This document shows positions 8,066 to 17,112 of a stretch of 37,056 nucleotides of DNA, piece after piece. Each line of letters opens with the position of its first letter. Positions within the stretch are counted from its first letter, which is position 1. The notes under the pieces were generated by a model. It was not told the origin of the DNA and searched no databases. It saw nothing but the letters and a program-made list of their open reading frames with translations. The position numbers and the translations under genes were made by a program. The stretch comes from Candidatus Omnitrophota bacterium (GTDB taxonomy: Bacteria; Omnitrophota; Omnitrophia; Omnitrophales; JACQLI01). The stretch spans positions 1 through 37,056 of the forward strand of contig JACQLI010000007.1 in the NCBI GenBank assembly GCA_016204125.1, given 5' to 3'.

Positions 8066-9249
8066 TGAACCTTCCGAAGGAGTGCGAGAGCTTCACAGGT
8101 CACGGCTAAACCCTGACCCACTGGACCAAGTCCTTCTTGTGTCTTGGCCTTAATGGAAACTGATTCAACAGAAATACCTAGGAGCTTCGCGACTTCTTGT
8201 TGAATCTTCTTCTTATGAGAGGCGAGCTTGGGCCTTTCAAGCAAGATCACTGTATCCACTCGATCGGGCTGCCAGCCTTTTTTTCTGACTTGCTGTAGGA
8301 TCTTCTTCACGAATTTTGAGCTTCGAACATTCTTAAAACGAGGGTTGCTCGGAGGAAACCAATCTCCAATATCGCCAAGGGCCAAAGCCCCAAGAAGAGC
8401 ATCGGCGATGGCATGCAGGAGTGCGTCGCCATCCGAATGGCCCAACGTACCCTTCTCAAAGGGAATGCGGACTCCACCCAGAAAAAATCGCCTTCCTGGG
8501 ACGAGTCGATGCGTATCACGACCGAACCCAATCGCTATCGATGAACTCCCTTTTCCCAGATAGGCCTCAGCCAGATGCAGATCTTGAGGGGTCGTTATTT
8601 TCACATTCCAATCTGAATGGGAGACAACCTTCATTTCTCCGCCTAACGATTCGATGAGACTCGATTCGTCAGTAGCAAGAAGGGCCTTTGGATTCTTTTG
8701 ATAGGCTTTGATGAGCGAGGACTTCCTTATAAGCTGTGGAGTTTCGGCCTCAAAAAGGTTCTCGCGGTCGACTGTGCCTATAATCTGATTGTTTTGTCGA
8801 GAAACTTTTTTGAGGGTAGGTACGACAGCTTTTGCAAGAATCGCTCCATCCAAGCCAGTACATCTTTTGAAGAGTTCCAGGATACCCTTCCTCGGTGGAA
8901 AAGGACGTGCACCGTCATGAACAAGAATCCATTCACTCCGAGGAGAAGTCTTCCTGAGTGCATTCCAGACCGATTCCGCTCGAGTTTTCCCGCCTTGGAT
9001 AAGGCGAATGGACACGTGACCGTTTCTTCCTTTCAGGATGTGATCTCGAATCCATTTTTCACTACCCTTGGGAACGGCTAGGAGGATTTCTCGAATTTGA
9101 GGAATCACCTCGAAAGAATCGAGCGTATAGGAAAGGATCGGCCTGCCGCTGAGATCGAGGAAGAGTTTGTTTGGGCGAGTCTTTGCTTTCAAACCTTTCT
9201 GAAATCGCTTGCCCTGCCCGCCTGCTGCAATGATGAGACTGACATTCAT
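8062..9249 (-). CDS. ispDF: bifunctional IspD/IspF isoprenoid enzyme
   Basis: A fusion of two non-mevalonate pathway enzymes. Residues 1 to about 232 are IspD, the MEP cytidylyltransferase, with an 'IIAAGGQGKRF' nucleotide-binding loop, HDGARP at 111-116 and the 'WNVKITTPQDL' motif. Residues from about 237 are IspF, the MECDP synthase, with zinc ligands D245, H247 and H279 and the 'HSDGDALLHAIADALLG' core. IspE is not encoded nearby. IspDF fusions are known in alpha- and epsilonproteobacteria and scattered other phyla, and allow ispE to sit elsewhere. The start overlaps the upstream PIN-TRAM stop by one base (TAATG). Confidence 0.95.
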   Translation of the reverse strand: MNVSLIIAAGGQGKRFQKGLKAKTRPNKLFLDLSGRPILSYTLDSFEVIPQIREILLAVPKGSEKWIRDHILKGRNGHVSIRLIQGGKTRAESVWNALRKTSPRSEWILVHDGARPFPPRKGILELFKRCTGLDGAILAKAVVPTLKKVSRQNNQIIGTVDRENLFEAETPQLIRKSSLIKAYQKNPKALLATDESSLIESLGGEMKVVSHSDWNVKITTPQDLHLAEAYLGKGSSSIAIGFGRDTHRLVPGRRFFLGGVRIPFEKGTLGHSDGDALLHAIADALLGALALGDIGDWFPPSNPRFKNVRSSKFVKKILQQVRKKGWQPDRVDTVILLERPKLASHKKKIQQEVAKLLGISVESVSIKAKTQEGLGPVGQGLAVTCEALALLRKVH

Positions 9250-10295
9250 TATTGTTGCTGCGGTTGCTGCGACTGGCGCCTGCCCGTATCTTCTCCTTCA
9301 GAAGCTGGCTTAGCAAAAATCATGCGGCCTGCTTGAGTCTGCAACACGCTTGTGATCGCCACGTTGAGCGTCTGTCCGATTCTACGCCTGCCGTTATCCA
9401 CAACCACCATCGTTCCATCAGCGAGGTAAGCCACGCCTTGATCATGCTCCTTCCCTTCCTTGAGGATTTTGACCTGCATGACCTCTCCTGGCATGACCAC
9501 CGATTTCACCGCATTGGCCAAATCATTGATATTGAGAACCTTGACGCCCTGAAGTTCAGCCACCTTATTGAGGTTGTAGTCATTGGTAAAGACTTTTGCA
9601 TTAACAACCTGGGCAAGTTTGACGAGTTTTGCGTCAACGGTTGAAAATTCGGGAAAATCCATCTCTTGAATTTTGACATCAAGATTGGGATTTTTCTTGA
9701 TACGGTTCAAGATATCAAGACCTCTGCGCCCTCTGTTTCTCTTGAGGGGATCTGAGGAATCGGAAATAAGCTGTAGCTCTTTTAGAACAAATCGAGGAAG
9801 GACAAGGCGGCCGCTCAGAAAATGAGTCTCTGCGATATCAGCGATTCTGCCGTCGATAATCACGCTTGTGTCAAGAAGGATAAGCTCCTCGCCAGGAATC
9901 TTGCTCTCAAGCTTGACAAAAGGGATGAGGAGATTGAATTCATCCTGTCCGCGAAGAATCGTGACAGCACCCAAATAGCTAAATAGGAGCGCTGAAATAA
10001 TTCCCAACTGCTGCTTGACTTCATTCGAAACAGCTGCATAGTCTACCACCTTCATAAAGAGATGGTGCACAAGAAGCCCCAATGCGATACCAAGCAGAAC
10101 CGAGAGAATGTTTCGGACGGTGAATTTCTTAAAGAAGGCGTCGATAAGAAGCACGAGTACGGCAAAGCAAAGGCCGATCGCCCCGCCTATCCATGGCCCA
10201 TGCGGCAATTGAAACGGGAACAACCATTGGAATCCAGAAACATATCCTAAAAGGGTAAACAAAACTACGAATAAAATTCTTAATACGAGAATCAT
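9249..10295 (-). CDS. YacL-type PIN-TRAM membrane protein
   Basis: The N-terminal ~110 residues contain about four hydrophobic segments. A PIN domain follows, starting LLDTSVIIDGRIAD (first acidic residue near 142) with later acidic residues in DAKLVKLA and FTNDYN. A TRAM RNA-binding domain follows at about 265-330. This architecture is that of Bacillus YacL, a membrane PIN-domain protein of uncertain function, possibly an RNase. The Gln-rich tail is unusual. The open frame can begin with GTG at 10307 or 10304, but the ATG at 10295 was chosen because a GGAAG sequence lies about 11 bases before it and only 0-4 bases before the GTGs. Position before ispDF matches Bacillus. Confidence 0.88.
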   Translation of the reverse strand: MILVLRILFVVLFTLLGYVSGFQWLFPFQLPHGPWIGGAIGLCFAVLVLLIDAFFKKFTVRNILSVLLGIALGLLVHHLFMKVVDYAAVSNEVKQQLGIISALLFSYLGAVTILRGQDEFNLLIPFVKLESKIPGEELILLDTSVIIDGRIADIAETHFLSGRLVLPRFVLKELQLISDSSDPLKRNRGRRGLDILNRIKKNPNLDVKIQEMDFPEFSTVDAKLVKLAQVVNAKVFTNDYNLNKVAELQGVKVLNINDLANAVKSVVMPGEVMQVKILKEGKEHDQGVAYLADGTMVVVDNGRRRIGQTLNVAITSVLQTQAGRMIFAKPASEGEDTGRRQSQQPQQQ

Positions 10296-10334
10296 GGTAA
10301 TCACCACTTCCTTTCATTGTCTGATAAATATCTA

Positions 10335-11141
10335 TCATACAAAAGGTATCCACTTCTTATCCTTTTTATCTTCACGCTTTAAGAGTCGCCAGGGATGGGT
10401 CTTGATCTCCTGGACAAAGGCACGCATCTCTTGATAAAGTTCCTCTTCACTCATAAGCTTCCCGACCGTGCCCTCTCCTTTCTCAATCTTGGTCAGTATT
10501 CTCTCCAAAGCCTGGGTTGAATTGTTGAGATGCTTCAAGCCTTCTGTCATGTCTTTCTCGGAACCACCCAAAATCTTATTGAGTGAGCTTGTGAGCGACG
10601 AGAGATTCTTAATCGTCTCACGAACTGATTTCTCAGTTTCCTTATCCTCGAGCGCGTTCCTCAGCCTTCCTAACATGGCCTCGAGGTGACCTGCTATCTG
10701 GTCAGCCCTGTCAACCAGAACTTCCATAGGTACAGGATCAACACCCTGCAAAATATCGCCATCCTTCAGGAATGACGCACGACCTGGTTGGGGTGTAATT
10801 TCAATATGGGGCTCACTCAAGATGTGAGTCCCTCGAACGTTAAACAGATAATTTTCCCTAATTTCATGGCCCTTTGCAATGAAAACTTGGACGTTCACCT
10901 TCGTCTGCCCCGTTTCCTTATCCTCCAGGAGGCTCACCTTGCTTACTTCTCCAACCCGCACACCCGCCATTCGCACAGGAGCACCTTTATCCAAGATGCT
11001 GACATAGGTGAAGACGATACTCACCTCGTAACCACGGCGCACCAAGGATACCCCGCTCACAAAAAAAACCACTAAAGATAGAAGAATAAAACCGAAGATT
11101 ACAAACGCCCCAACCAGAACTTCATCACGCGTTTTTTTCAT
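10335..11141 (-). CDS. mlaD: MlaD-like MCE-domain lipid transport protein
   Basis: 268 residues: one N-terminal membrane helix (about 13-33) followed by an MCE domain (about 38-115, with 'GAPVRMAGVRVGEV'). A helical C-terminal region reaches residue ~250. This is the MlaD class of periplasmic substrate-binding subunits that form hexameric rings beneath the MlaE permease and pass phospholipids between membranes. The long helical tail is longer than in E. coli MlaD and may form a needle-like or coiled structure (inference). A ribosome site AGGGG lies nine bases before the ATG. It follows mlaF by 26 bases. Confidence 0.9.
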   Translation of the reverse strand: MKKTRDEVLVGAFVIFGFILLSLVVFFVSGVSLVRRGYEVSIVFTYVSILDKGAPVRMAGVRVGEVSKVSLLEDKETGQTKVNVQVFIAKGHEIRENYLFNVRGTHILSEPHIEITPQPGRASFLKDGDILQGVDPVPMEVLVDRADQIAGHLEAMLGRLRNALEDKETEKSVRETIKNLSSLTSSLNKILGGSEKDMTEGLKHLNNSTQALERILTKIEKGEGTVGKLMSEEELYQEMRAFVQEIKTHPWRLLKREDKKDKKWIPFV

Positions 11142-11167
11142 TTTTGATTCCCCTTCATCATTCCCTC

Positions 11168-11911
11168 TTATTCGGTTATGGGCCCGACAGCCGATCCTGT
11201 TATGAATTGGCGGATAATGGGATCGCCTGTATTTTTTATTTCCTCAGGCGTTCCTAAGCCAATGATTTTTCCTTCGTAAAGCATAGCGATCCGATCTGCT
11301 ATCTTGTAGGCACTCTTAAGATCATGAGTAACAGTGACGCTTGTGACCTGAAGTTTCTTGTGCATCTGCGCAATAAGCTCATTGATACCGTCGGCCATGA
11401 TCGGATCAAGCCCTGTGGTCGGTTCATCATAAAGAATGATGTTAGGTTCATTACAAATGGCCCGCGCAAGACCTACTCTTTTCTTCATTCCCCCTGAAAG
11501 TTCTGAGGGCATTTGTTCCTCAATCCCTTTAAGGCCAACTAAGGCGAGCTTCTCTTTCGCTTTTTCAGAAATGACATGGGGTGGTAATTGCGTATGTTCA
11601 TAAAGAGAGAAGCCGACGTTTTCGCGCACATTCAAAGAATCAAAAAGTGCTGCACCTTGAAAAAGCATGCCTAACTTTAACCGAAACTCGTCAAGTTCCC
11701 TTGAAGAAAGAGAAAAAATATCGACTCCGTCAATAATGACAGTTCCCTCATCGGGCTCCATGATCCCCATGATGTTTTTTAAAAGAACGCTCTTCCCGCA
11801 ACCTGAGCGGCCAATGACGACAAGCGCCTCTCCTGTCTTGACCTCCAAATCGAGGCCTCGCAAAACGTGATTGGCCCCGAACCACTTATGAAGTCCTTTG
11901 ATTTGAATCAT
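11168..11911 (-). CDS. mlaF: MlaF-like ABC transporter ATPase
   Basis: 247-residue ATPase with Walker A GRSGCGKS at 34-41, signature LSGGM at 138-142 and Walker B 'IILYDEP' at 157-163. The 'SGGMKKRVGLARAI' form of the signature and the 'TGLDPIMADGINELI' D-loop are characteristic of the MlaF/Ttg2A/Mkl branch that energises MCE lipid transporters. It acts on the cytoplasmic face of the inner membrane with MlaE. It starts 18 bases after the mlaE stop. MlaB and MlaC homologues are not present next to it. Confidence 0.93.
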   Translation of the reverse strand: MIQIKGLHKWFGANHVLRGLDLEVKTGEALVVIGRSGCGKSVLLKNIMGIMEPDEGTVIIDGVDIFSLSSRELDEFRLKLGMLFQGAALFDSLNVRENVGFSLYEHTQLPPHVISEKAKEKLALVGLKGIEEQMPSELSGGMKKRVGLARAICNEPNIILYDEPTTGLDPIMADGINELIAQMHKKLQVTSVTVTHDLKSAYKIADRIAMLYEGKIIGLGTPEEIKNTGDPIIRQFITGSAVGPITE

Positions 11912-11929
11912 CGGCAGTTTGGGTCAAAA

Positions 11930-12748
11930 TTAAAAGAAGTAAAAAACGGCTGTAAAAAAGCAGTCGAGTGCAATGATGAGAATAAGCGCCGTCACAACCG
12001 CCAAAGTTGTTGCGCGGCCTACCCCCGCTGCCCCGCCTTGTGTAGTGAATCCAAAATAGCATCCCACAGTGGAAATCACAGCGCCAAAAATAAAAGCCTT
12101 AAAAAGCCCTGTCATGATATCTTTGATCATCAAGATGTCGATGCTCCGCTTGATGTATTGGTGTGAGCTGATACCCAATTTAAAAACTGAAACAAAATAC
12201 CCGCCCAACATACCAATGCAGTCAGCGTAAATAGTTAAGAAAAAGAGCATGAAAAAACCTGCCACAAGCCTAGGCACAACCAAATACCTAACGGGATCAA
12301 CTGCAAGAGAGCGAAGGGCATCAATCTGTTCTGTTACCTTCATGGTTCCGATTTCAGCTGCAATGGAAGCTCCCACCCGACCTGCTACAACCATAGCCGT
12401 GAGAACGGGACCCAGCTCACGCGTCATTGAAAGCGCAACGAGATCCGAAGTAAACTGCTGGGCCGCAAAGAGCCTCAGTTGGTAAGCCGATTGAAGCGAT
12501 AAAACCATCCCCGTGAAAAGTGCGGTCAGGAAAACAAGCGGTAGAGACATCACGCCAATTCGATTCATCTGATCCAAAGTTGACTGCACTCGAAGCGGCG
12601 TTGTAAAAAGGGTAACTAGGGTGTCTCGAAAAAGGAGAGTGATTGCTCCTGCGTGGTAAGCGAGACCGATCGATTGCTCACCTAGACGACCCAACCAAAG
12701 TCTGATCGAAACAAGCCGACGTAACTTACCAAGTCTAGCGTGTATCAT
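11930..12748 (-). CDS. mlaE: MlaE-like ABC transporter permease
   Basis: 272 residues with five or so hydrophobic segments and the MlaE family signature 'RELGPVLTAMVVAGRVGASIAAE' region (about 110-132). The following 'EIGTMKVTEQIDAL' segment contacts the ATPase. It is the inner-membrane permease of an MCE-type phospholipid transporter with the downstream ATPase and MCE protein. The ATG at 12748 sits three bases after the AsmA-like gene stop. The AGG bases in that gene's last codons may serve as ribosome site. Confidence 0.94.
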   Translation of the reverse strand: MIHARLGKLRRLVSIRLWLGRLGEQSIGLAYHAGAITLLFRDTLVTLFTTPLRVQSTLDQMNRIGVMSLPLVFLTALFTGMVLSLQSAYQLRLFAAQQFTSDLVALSMTRELGPVLTAMVVAGRVGASIAAEIGTMKVTEQIDALRSLAVDPVRYLVVPRLVAGFFMLFFLTIYADCIGMLGGYFVSVFKLGISSHQYIKRSIDILMIKDIMTGLFKAFIFGAVISTVGCYFGFTTQGGAAGVGRATTLAVVTALILIIALDCFFTAVFYFF

Positions 12749-12751
12749 CGT

Positions 12752-14635
12752 TTAAAACCTAACCTTAGGACCAAGTAATGCGTGCGCTTCATCTGTGTCA
12801 TCTTTTTGATTTTCAGTTGCTCCTGCCCCTACTTCAAAGCCCATAGAAATCTTCCGTTTCAACGGCTTCTCTCCCTCAATAGCCGATTCCCCTTCTTTCC
12901 AATTGGCGCTGATACCTTTCCAGATCACAAGGTGATCGGGTCCTTTAATTTGGATTCCATGAAAGAAATTTTGGAGCCTCAGGTCAATCGCCCCAGTAAG
13001 CTGCAACGTATTACGGCCTCTGAAGACCTTTGAGTCGTAGAGCGGGAGGTAGGGCGGAAAGTCCTGGAACTGAATCACCATACGATCGAATTCAAGTTTA
13101 TCAATGGTTCCATCTTTGATTGTGAAATAACCTTGGACCTCGGGCTTTTTGAGTTCTCCTCTCAACTTGAGCTTGCCTTCAAGCTCACCGCTAAGGTTTG
13201 ACGGAACAGGACGACCTGCAAAATCCTGGATCTGCATCAATGGAAAGTCATTGACGCGCAAAACAAGGTCTTGTCTTACTTCACCTCCTTTAAATAAGAT
13301 ACGTCCGCCCAGATCAAAAAAGACGCCCCATTTGCAATTGATGGCATCGACTCCTTCGGCACTTAACTCAAAACTTCCTTGAAAGTCCTCAAAGGGTTCG
13401 TATTCTACAATGAGATAATTTGTCTTAATCTCTCCTTTGAGCCGCGGCCCCTCGTCTGAGGCTCGCTTGGCTAGAGGCGTAAAACGTGCTTGACCCAATA
13501 CGACCCAGTCAAGGTGGTTGATAGAGGCGTGGTCTAGTTGAAACTCTGTCTGGAAGACAAGCTCTTTAAGGTTGGAATGAATATCGAATCGCCGACGCTC
13601 GCGGTCAAATTGTAAATGATAATCTCCGCTTTCCCAATCAAACTCACCTTTCCCTTTGTAATCATGAGGAAGTTCGAGTTTGGAAAAGAGAACGCTTTTC
13701 CCCTCCCGAGATACTTGACCTCTGAAAGGATAGGTCCGACCGACCCACGCCCCTTCTCCTTCTAGGGTGTGAGATTTAAGATCTACCTGTATGGAAAACT
13801 GAAAAGGAAATTTTCCTTTCTTATGAGTCATGTCCATCGAGATCTTAGGTTCCGTCTGCCAGTTTTCGATCCTCCCTGTCCAATCGACTTCCCAATCATA
13901 AAGAAGGCTTTTGAGATCTTCGATCTGAATCGATTGGTCGGTCAGACGAAAAGCTCCGTCCAACCCCTTAAGAGGAATACGACTCTCGGGAAGGAAAGAT
14001 ACACTTTCGGGCTGGATTTCCAGTTCATAATGCTTGAAGGCGGTATCTGTGAACCCCTTTATTTTGATCTTCCCTTGGGCAATTCCCTCGAGCTGACCAG
14101 CCAGATTCAATTGGATCCTGCCTCGGATATCGGGCTTAGCCTTAAACTCAACCCTTGAGAAAACAAGCTCATCCTGATCCTCTCCCCATGGATAGTGAAA
14201 ATCTCCTCTGGAGATAACCAGCTTTGCAGGCGTGATACTAGACGAGCTGTCCGAACTGGGAATAGGAAAAGGAAACCGACCCTTCTGAAAATGGATTTGG
14301 GGTGAAACGAGAACGACGGTGCTTGGTATTTTGAAATCAAAACGAGCTAGATTAAAAAGGCCATATCCTAGAATAAGTTTCTCAACCTTTCCTATGGAAA
14401 AACCAGGGCCCCCTGCAACTTGATCCATTTGTATTCCTTGCAGTGCAACGCGGAAAGGAGGAAGGTAGCTAACTTGACCAATCTTTACCTTGGTTTTAAG
14501 AATTTCACTGGCTTTGGCCTGTAAAAAATCGATAACATCCTGCTTGCGCAGTCGAGACTGAACAAGCTCATACCCCACAGCTAACGCCGCAATGCCTACC
14601 AAAAGAAAAATCAGAATGAGTAGGCGACTTCTCAC
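12752..14635 (-). CDS. AsmA/TamB-like membrane-anchored protein
   Basis: 627 residues: a signal-anchor helix (about 4-24) and then a long beta-rich periplasmic body with repeated short hydrophobic/charged alternation. A 'VQGYFTIKDGTIDKLEFD' segment near the C-terminus resembles the AsmA C-terminal domain. Members of the AsmA/TamB/YhdP class are bridge-like proteins that move phospholipids toward the outer membrane. Directly upstream of mlaE-mlaF-mlaD, it is likely to serve lipid traffic between the membranes (inference). The start is GTG, overlapping the clpC stop by four bases (GTGA). Sequence similarity to any one AsmA family cannot be measured here. Confidence 0.72.
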   Translation of the reverse strand: MRSRLLILIFLLVGIAALAVGYELVQSRLRKQDVIDFLQAKASEILKTKVKIGQVSYLPPFRVALQGIQMDQVAGGPGFSIGKVEKLILGYGLFNLARFDFKIPSTVVLVSPQIHFQKGRFPFPIPSSDSSSSITPAKLVISRGDFHYPWGEDQDELVFSRVEFKAKPDIRGRIQLNLAGQLEGIAQGKIKIKGFTDTAFKHYELEIQPESVSFLPESRIPLKGLDGAFRLTDQSIQIEDLKSLLYDWEVDWTGRIENWQTEPKISMDMTHKKGKFPFQFSIQVDLKSHTLEGEGAWVGRTYPFRGQVSREGKSVLFSKLELPHDYKGKGEFDWESGDYHLQFDRERRRFDIHSNLKELVFQTEFQLDHASINHLDWVVLGQARFTPLAKRASDEGPRLKGEIKTNYLIVEYEPFEDFQGSFELSAEGVDAINCKWGVFFDLGGRILFKGGEVRQDLVLRVNDFPLMQIQDFAGRPVPSNLSGELEGKLKLRGELKKPEVQGYFTIKDGTIDKLEFDRMVIQFQDFPPYLPLYDSKVFRGRNTLQLTGAIDLRLQNFFHGIQIKGPDHLVIWKGISANWKEGESAIEGEKPLKRKISMGFEVGAGATENQKDDTDEAHALLGPKVRF

Positions 14636-17082
14636 GAACTTTTCTCGAAAGTAATGATCTCTCCGCGAAGTTCAGCCCGAATCTTGTCACCTTCCTGAAA
14701 TTTCCCTGAAAGTATTTCTTCGGCCAGGACATTTTCGACGTAACGCTGAATGGTCCGTTTAAGAGGACGGGCGCCAAACTGTGCGTCGTAGCCCTTGTCG
14801 ATCAAGAATTTTAAGACTTCAGGAGACAAAGTGATTTCTATCTTTTTATCCCTCAATCGATTTTTGAGTTCCTTGAGTTCAATTTCGATAATCTGCTCAA
14901 GGTCTTCTCGACGCAACGGATGGAAGACGATGATATCATCCACTCGGTTTAGGAATTCAGGACGAAAAACTTTTTTGACCTCGTCCATAAGCTTGCGTTT
15001 CATCGCTTCATAAGTCTCTGTTTCACCTTTGGGTCTAAACCCGAGCTCGCCCTCTTTGTTGATAAGGTCTACTCCCACATTGGAGGTCATAATGATAATG
15101 GTGTTTCTGAAGTCAACTTTCCTTCCAAAGGAATCGGTCAATCGACCTTCTTCCATCATCTGGAGGAGGATGTTGAAAACGTCAGGATGTGCCTTCTCTA
15201 TTTCATCAAAGAGAACCACGGAATAAGGGCGCCGTCTGACCTTTTCGGTAAGTTGCCCACCTTCCTCATAACCCACGTAACCAGGAGGTGCTCCAACAAG
15301 CCGAGAAACATTGAATTTTTCCATATATTCAGAGCAGTCGACGGCAATCATGGCGTCTTCATCCCCAAACATGTATTCGGCAAGGGCCCTGGCAAGTAAA
15401 GTTTTCCCCACCCCCGTGGGTCCAAGAAAGACAAAGGCCCCGATCGGACGCTTGGGACTCCGAAGTCCTGAACGAGAACGGCGAACGGCGTCGGCAATGG
15501 CCTTCAATGCTTCTTCCTGGCCAATGATTCTTTTATGGATCTCATCCTCCATACGAAGAAGCCGCGCGGTCTCTTTCTCTTCAAGACGTTGGAGGGGAAC
15601 GCCTGTCCATTTAGAGACGATGGTGGCGATATCTTCTGCCGTCACCTGAATCTCCACTTCAGATTTTGATTCCTTCCAATTTTTCCTCAGACGACTCAGT
15701 TCCTCTTTAGTCTTTCTTTCCTCATCTCTCAATTTGGCAGCTCTCTCAAAATCTTGTCCCTTAATCGATGCCTCTTTCTCCCGTTTAAATTCTTCAATCT
15801 GGGACTCAAGCTTTTTAAGGTCTTTTGGCAGTGTGGTCACAGAAAGGCGTGCCCGAGAGCCCGCTTCATCAACCAGATCAATGGCCTTGTCAGGAAGGAA
15901 ACGGCCTGTGATATAACGATCGGATAGCTTGGCGGCAGCCTCTAACGCCTCATCAAGAATTTTGACTCGATGATGCGCCTCGTATTTATCCCGAAGACCC
16001 TTTAGGATTTCGATGGTTTCTTCAACCGTCGGTGGATCGACCATGATAGTCTGGAATCGTCTTGCCAAAGCCGCGTCTTTTTCGATGTATTTCCTGTATT
16101 CGTCAAGAGTGGTTGCGCCGATACATTGAATCTCTCCCCGTGAAAGAGCAGGCTTCAATATATTCGAGGCGTCAATCGCTCCTTCGGCCCCGCCTGCTCC
16201 AACCAAGGTATGGAGCTCGTCTACAAAGATGATCACATTCTCCGAACGGCGGATTTCATCCATCACTGCCTTGATCCGTTCCTCGAATTGTCCACGATAT
16301 TTGGTACCCGCAACCATCAAGGCTAAATCAAGGACAACAATCCGTTTATCGAGAAGAATTTCGGGCACATCCCCAGCCACAATGCGCTGGGCAAGACCTT
16401 CCACAATAGCGGTTTTTCCTACTCCAGCCTCTCCCAAGAGAACAGGGTTATTCTTGGTCCTTCTGGCAAGAATCTGTATCACCCGTTCAATTTCGTTTTC
16501 TCGGTTCACCACAGGATCCAGTTTTCCTTCCCGAGCAAGTTGGGATAGGTCACGGCCAAATGAGTCGAGGGCAGGTGTTTTGGTCTTGCCTTTGACGCTT
16601 CCAACGGAAGGGGTTCCCCCCGTGCCTCCGCCTCCCCCTGGTGCGGAAGAACCCAAAAGTTTGATTACCTCAGCGCGCACTTTATTGAGATCAAGGCCGA
16701 CATTCATTAAAACGTGGCTCGCCACTCCCTCTCCTTCCTTGATAAGCCCCAGCAAAAGGTGTTCGGTTCCAATGTAGTTGTGGCCAAGACGACGCGCCTC
16801 GTCCATCGCAAGCTCAATCACCTTTTTGGCCTTGGGAGTAAAAGGAATATCTCCTGAGACAATCGTACTGGGGCCGAATTGGACAAGCTTTTCCACCTCA
16901 AGACGAATGGTATCTAGAGAAAGCCCCAGATTCTGCAGAACTGCCGCTGCCACGCTTTCGCCCTCTTTAATGAGGCCAAGCAGGATATGCTCAGTCCCGA
17001 TGTAGTCATGGTTGAAACGTTTGGCTTCTTCCTTGGCGAGGATAATGACCTTACGCGCTCTTTCCGTAAATCGATCAAACAT
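14632..17082 (-). CDS. clpC: ClpC-type AAA+ protease ATPase
   Basis: 816-residue Hsp100 unfoldase that feeds ClpP. It has two N-domain repeats (about 1-145), with the phosphoarginine-pocket residues of Bacillus ClpC apparently kept at T6/E31 and T82/E107. A Gly-rich linker (149-157) is followed by AAA D1 with Walker A GEAGVGKT at 217-224 and Walker B ending DE at 288-289. A UVR/middle domain spans about 425-470, and D2 has GPTGVGKT at 554-561. The middle domain distinguishes ClpC from ClpA, and its short length from ClpB. An AAGGAG ribosome site lies nine bases before the ATG. It is preceded by mcsB, consistent with arginine-phosphate-directed proteolysis. Confidence 0.95.
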   Translation of the reverse strand: MFDRFTERARKVIILAKEEAKRFNHDYIGTEHILLGLIKEGESVAAAVLQNLGLSLDTIRLEVEKLVQFGPSTIVSGDIPFTPKAKKVIELAMDEARRLGHNYIGTEHLLLGLIKEGEGVASHVLMNVGLDLNKVRAEVIKLLGSSAPGGGGGTGGTPSVGSVKGKTKTPALDSFGRDLSQLAREGKLDPVVNRENEIERVIQILARRTKNNPVLLGEAGVGKTAIVEGLAQRIVAGDVPEILLDKRIVVLDLALMVAGTKYRGQFEERIKAVMDEIRRSENVIIFVDELHTLVGAGGAEGAIDASNILKPALSRGEIQCIGATTLDEYRKYIEKDAALARRFQTIMVDPPTVEETIEILKGLRDKYEAHHRVKILDEALEAAAKLSDRYITGRFLPDKAIDLVDEAGSRARLSVTTLPKDLKKLESQIEEFKREKEASIKGQDFERAAKLRDEERKTKEELSRLRKNWKESKSEVEIQVTAEDIATIVSKWTGVPLQRLEEKETARLLRMEDEIHKRIIGQEEALKAIADAVRRSRSGLRSPKRPIGAFVFLGPTGVGKTLLARALAEYMFGDEDAMIAVDCSEYMEKFNVSRLVGAPPGYVGYEEGGQLTEKVRRRPYSVVLFDEIEKAHPDVFNILLQMMEEGRLTDSFGRKVDFRNTIIIMTSNVGVDLINKEGELGFRPKGETETYEAMKRKLMDEVKKVFRPEFLNRVDDIIVFHPLRREDLEQIIEIELKELKNRLRDKKIEITLSPEVLKFLIDKGYDAQFGARPLKRTIQRYVENVLAEEILSGKFQEGDKIRAELRGEIITFEKSS

Positions 17083-17112
17083 CAGGACGGCTCCTTATCG
17101 TTAATATCAAAG

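Noticed and set aside
16229..16777. Plus-strand open frame of 182 codons opposite clpC
   Set aside because: Shadow of the highly conserved clpC D1 region, with Arg/Ser-rich translation typical of antisense frames.
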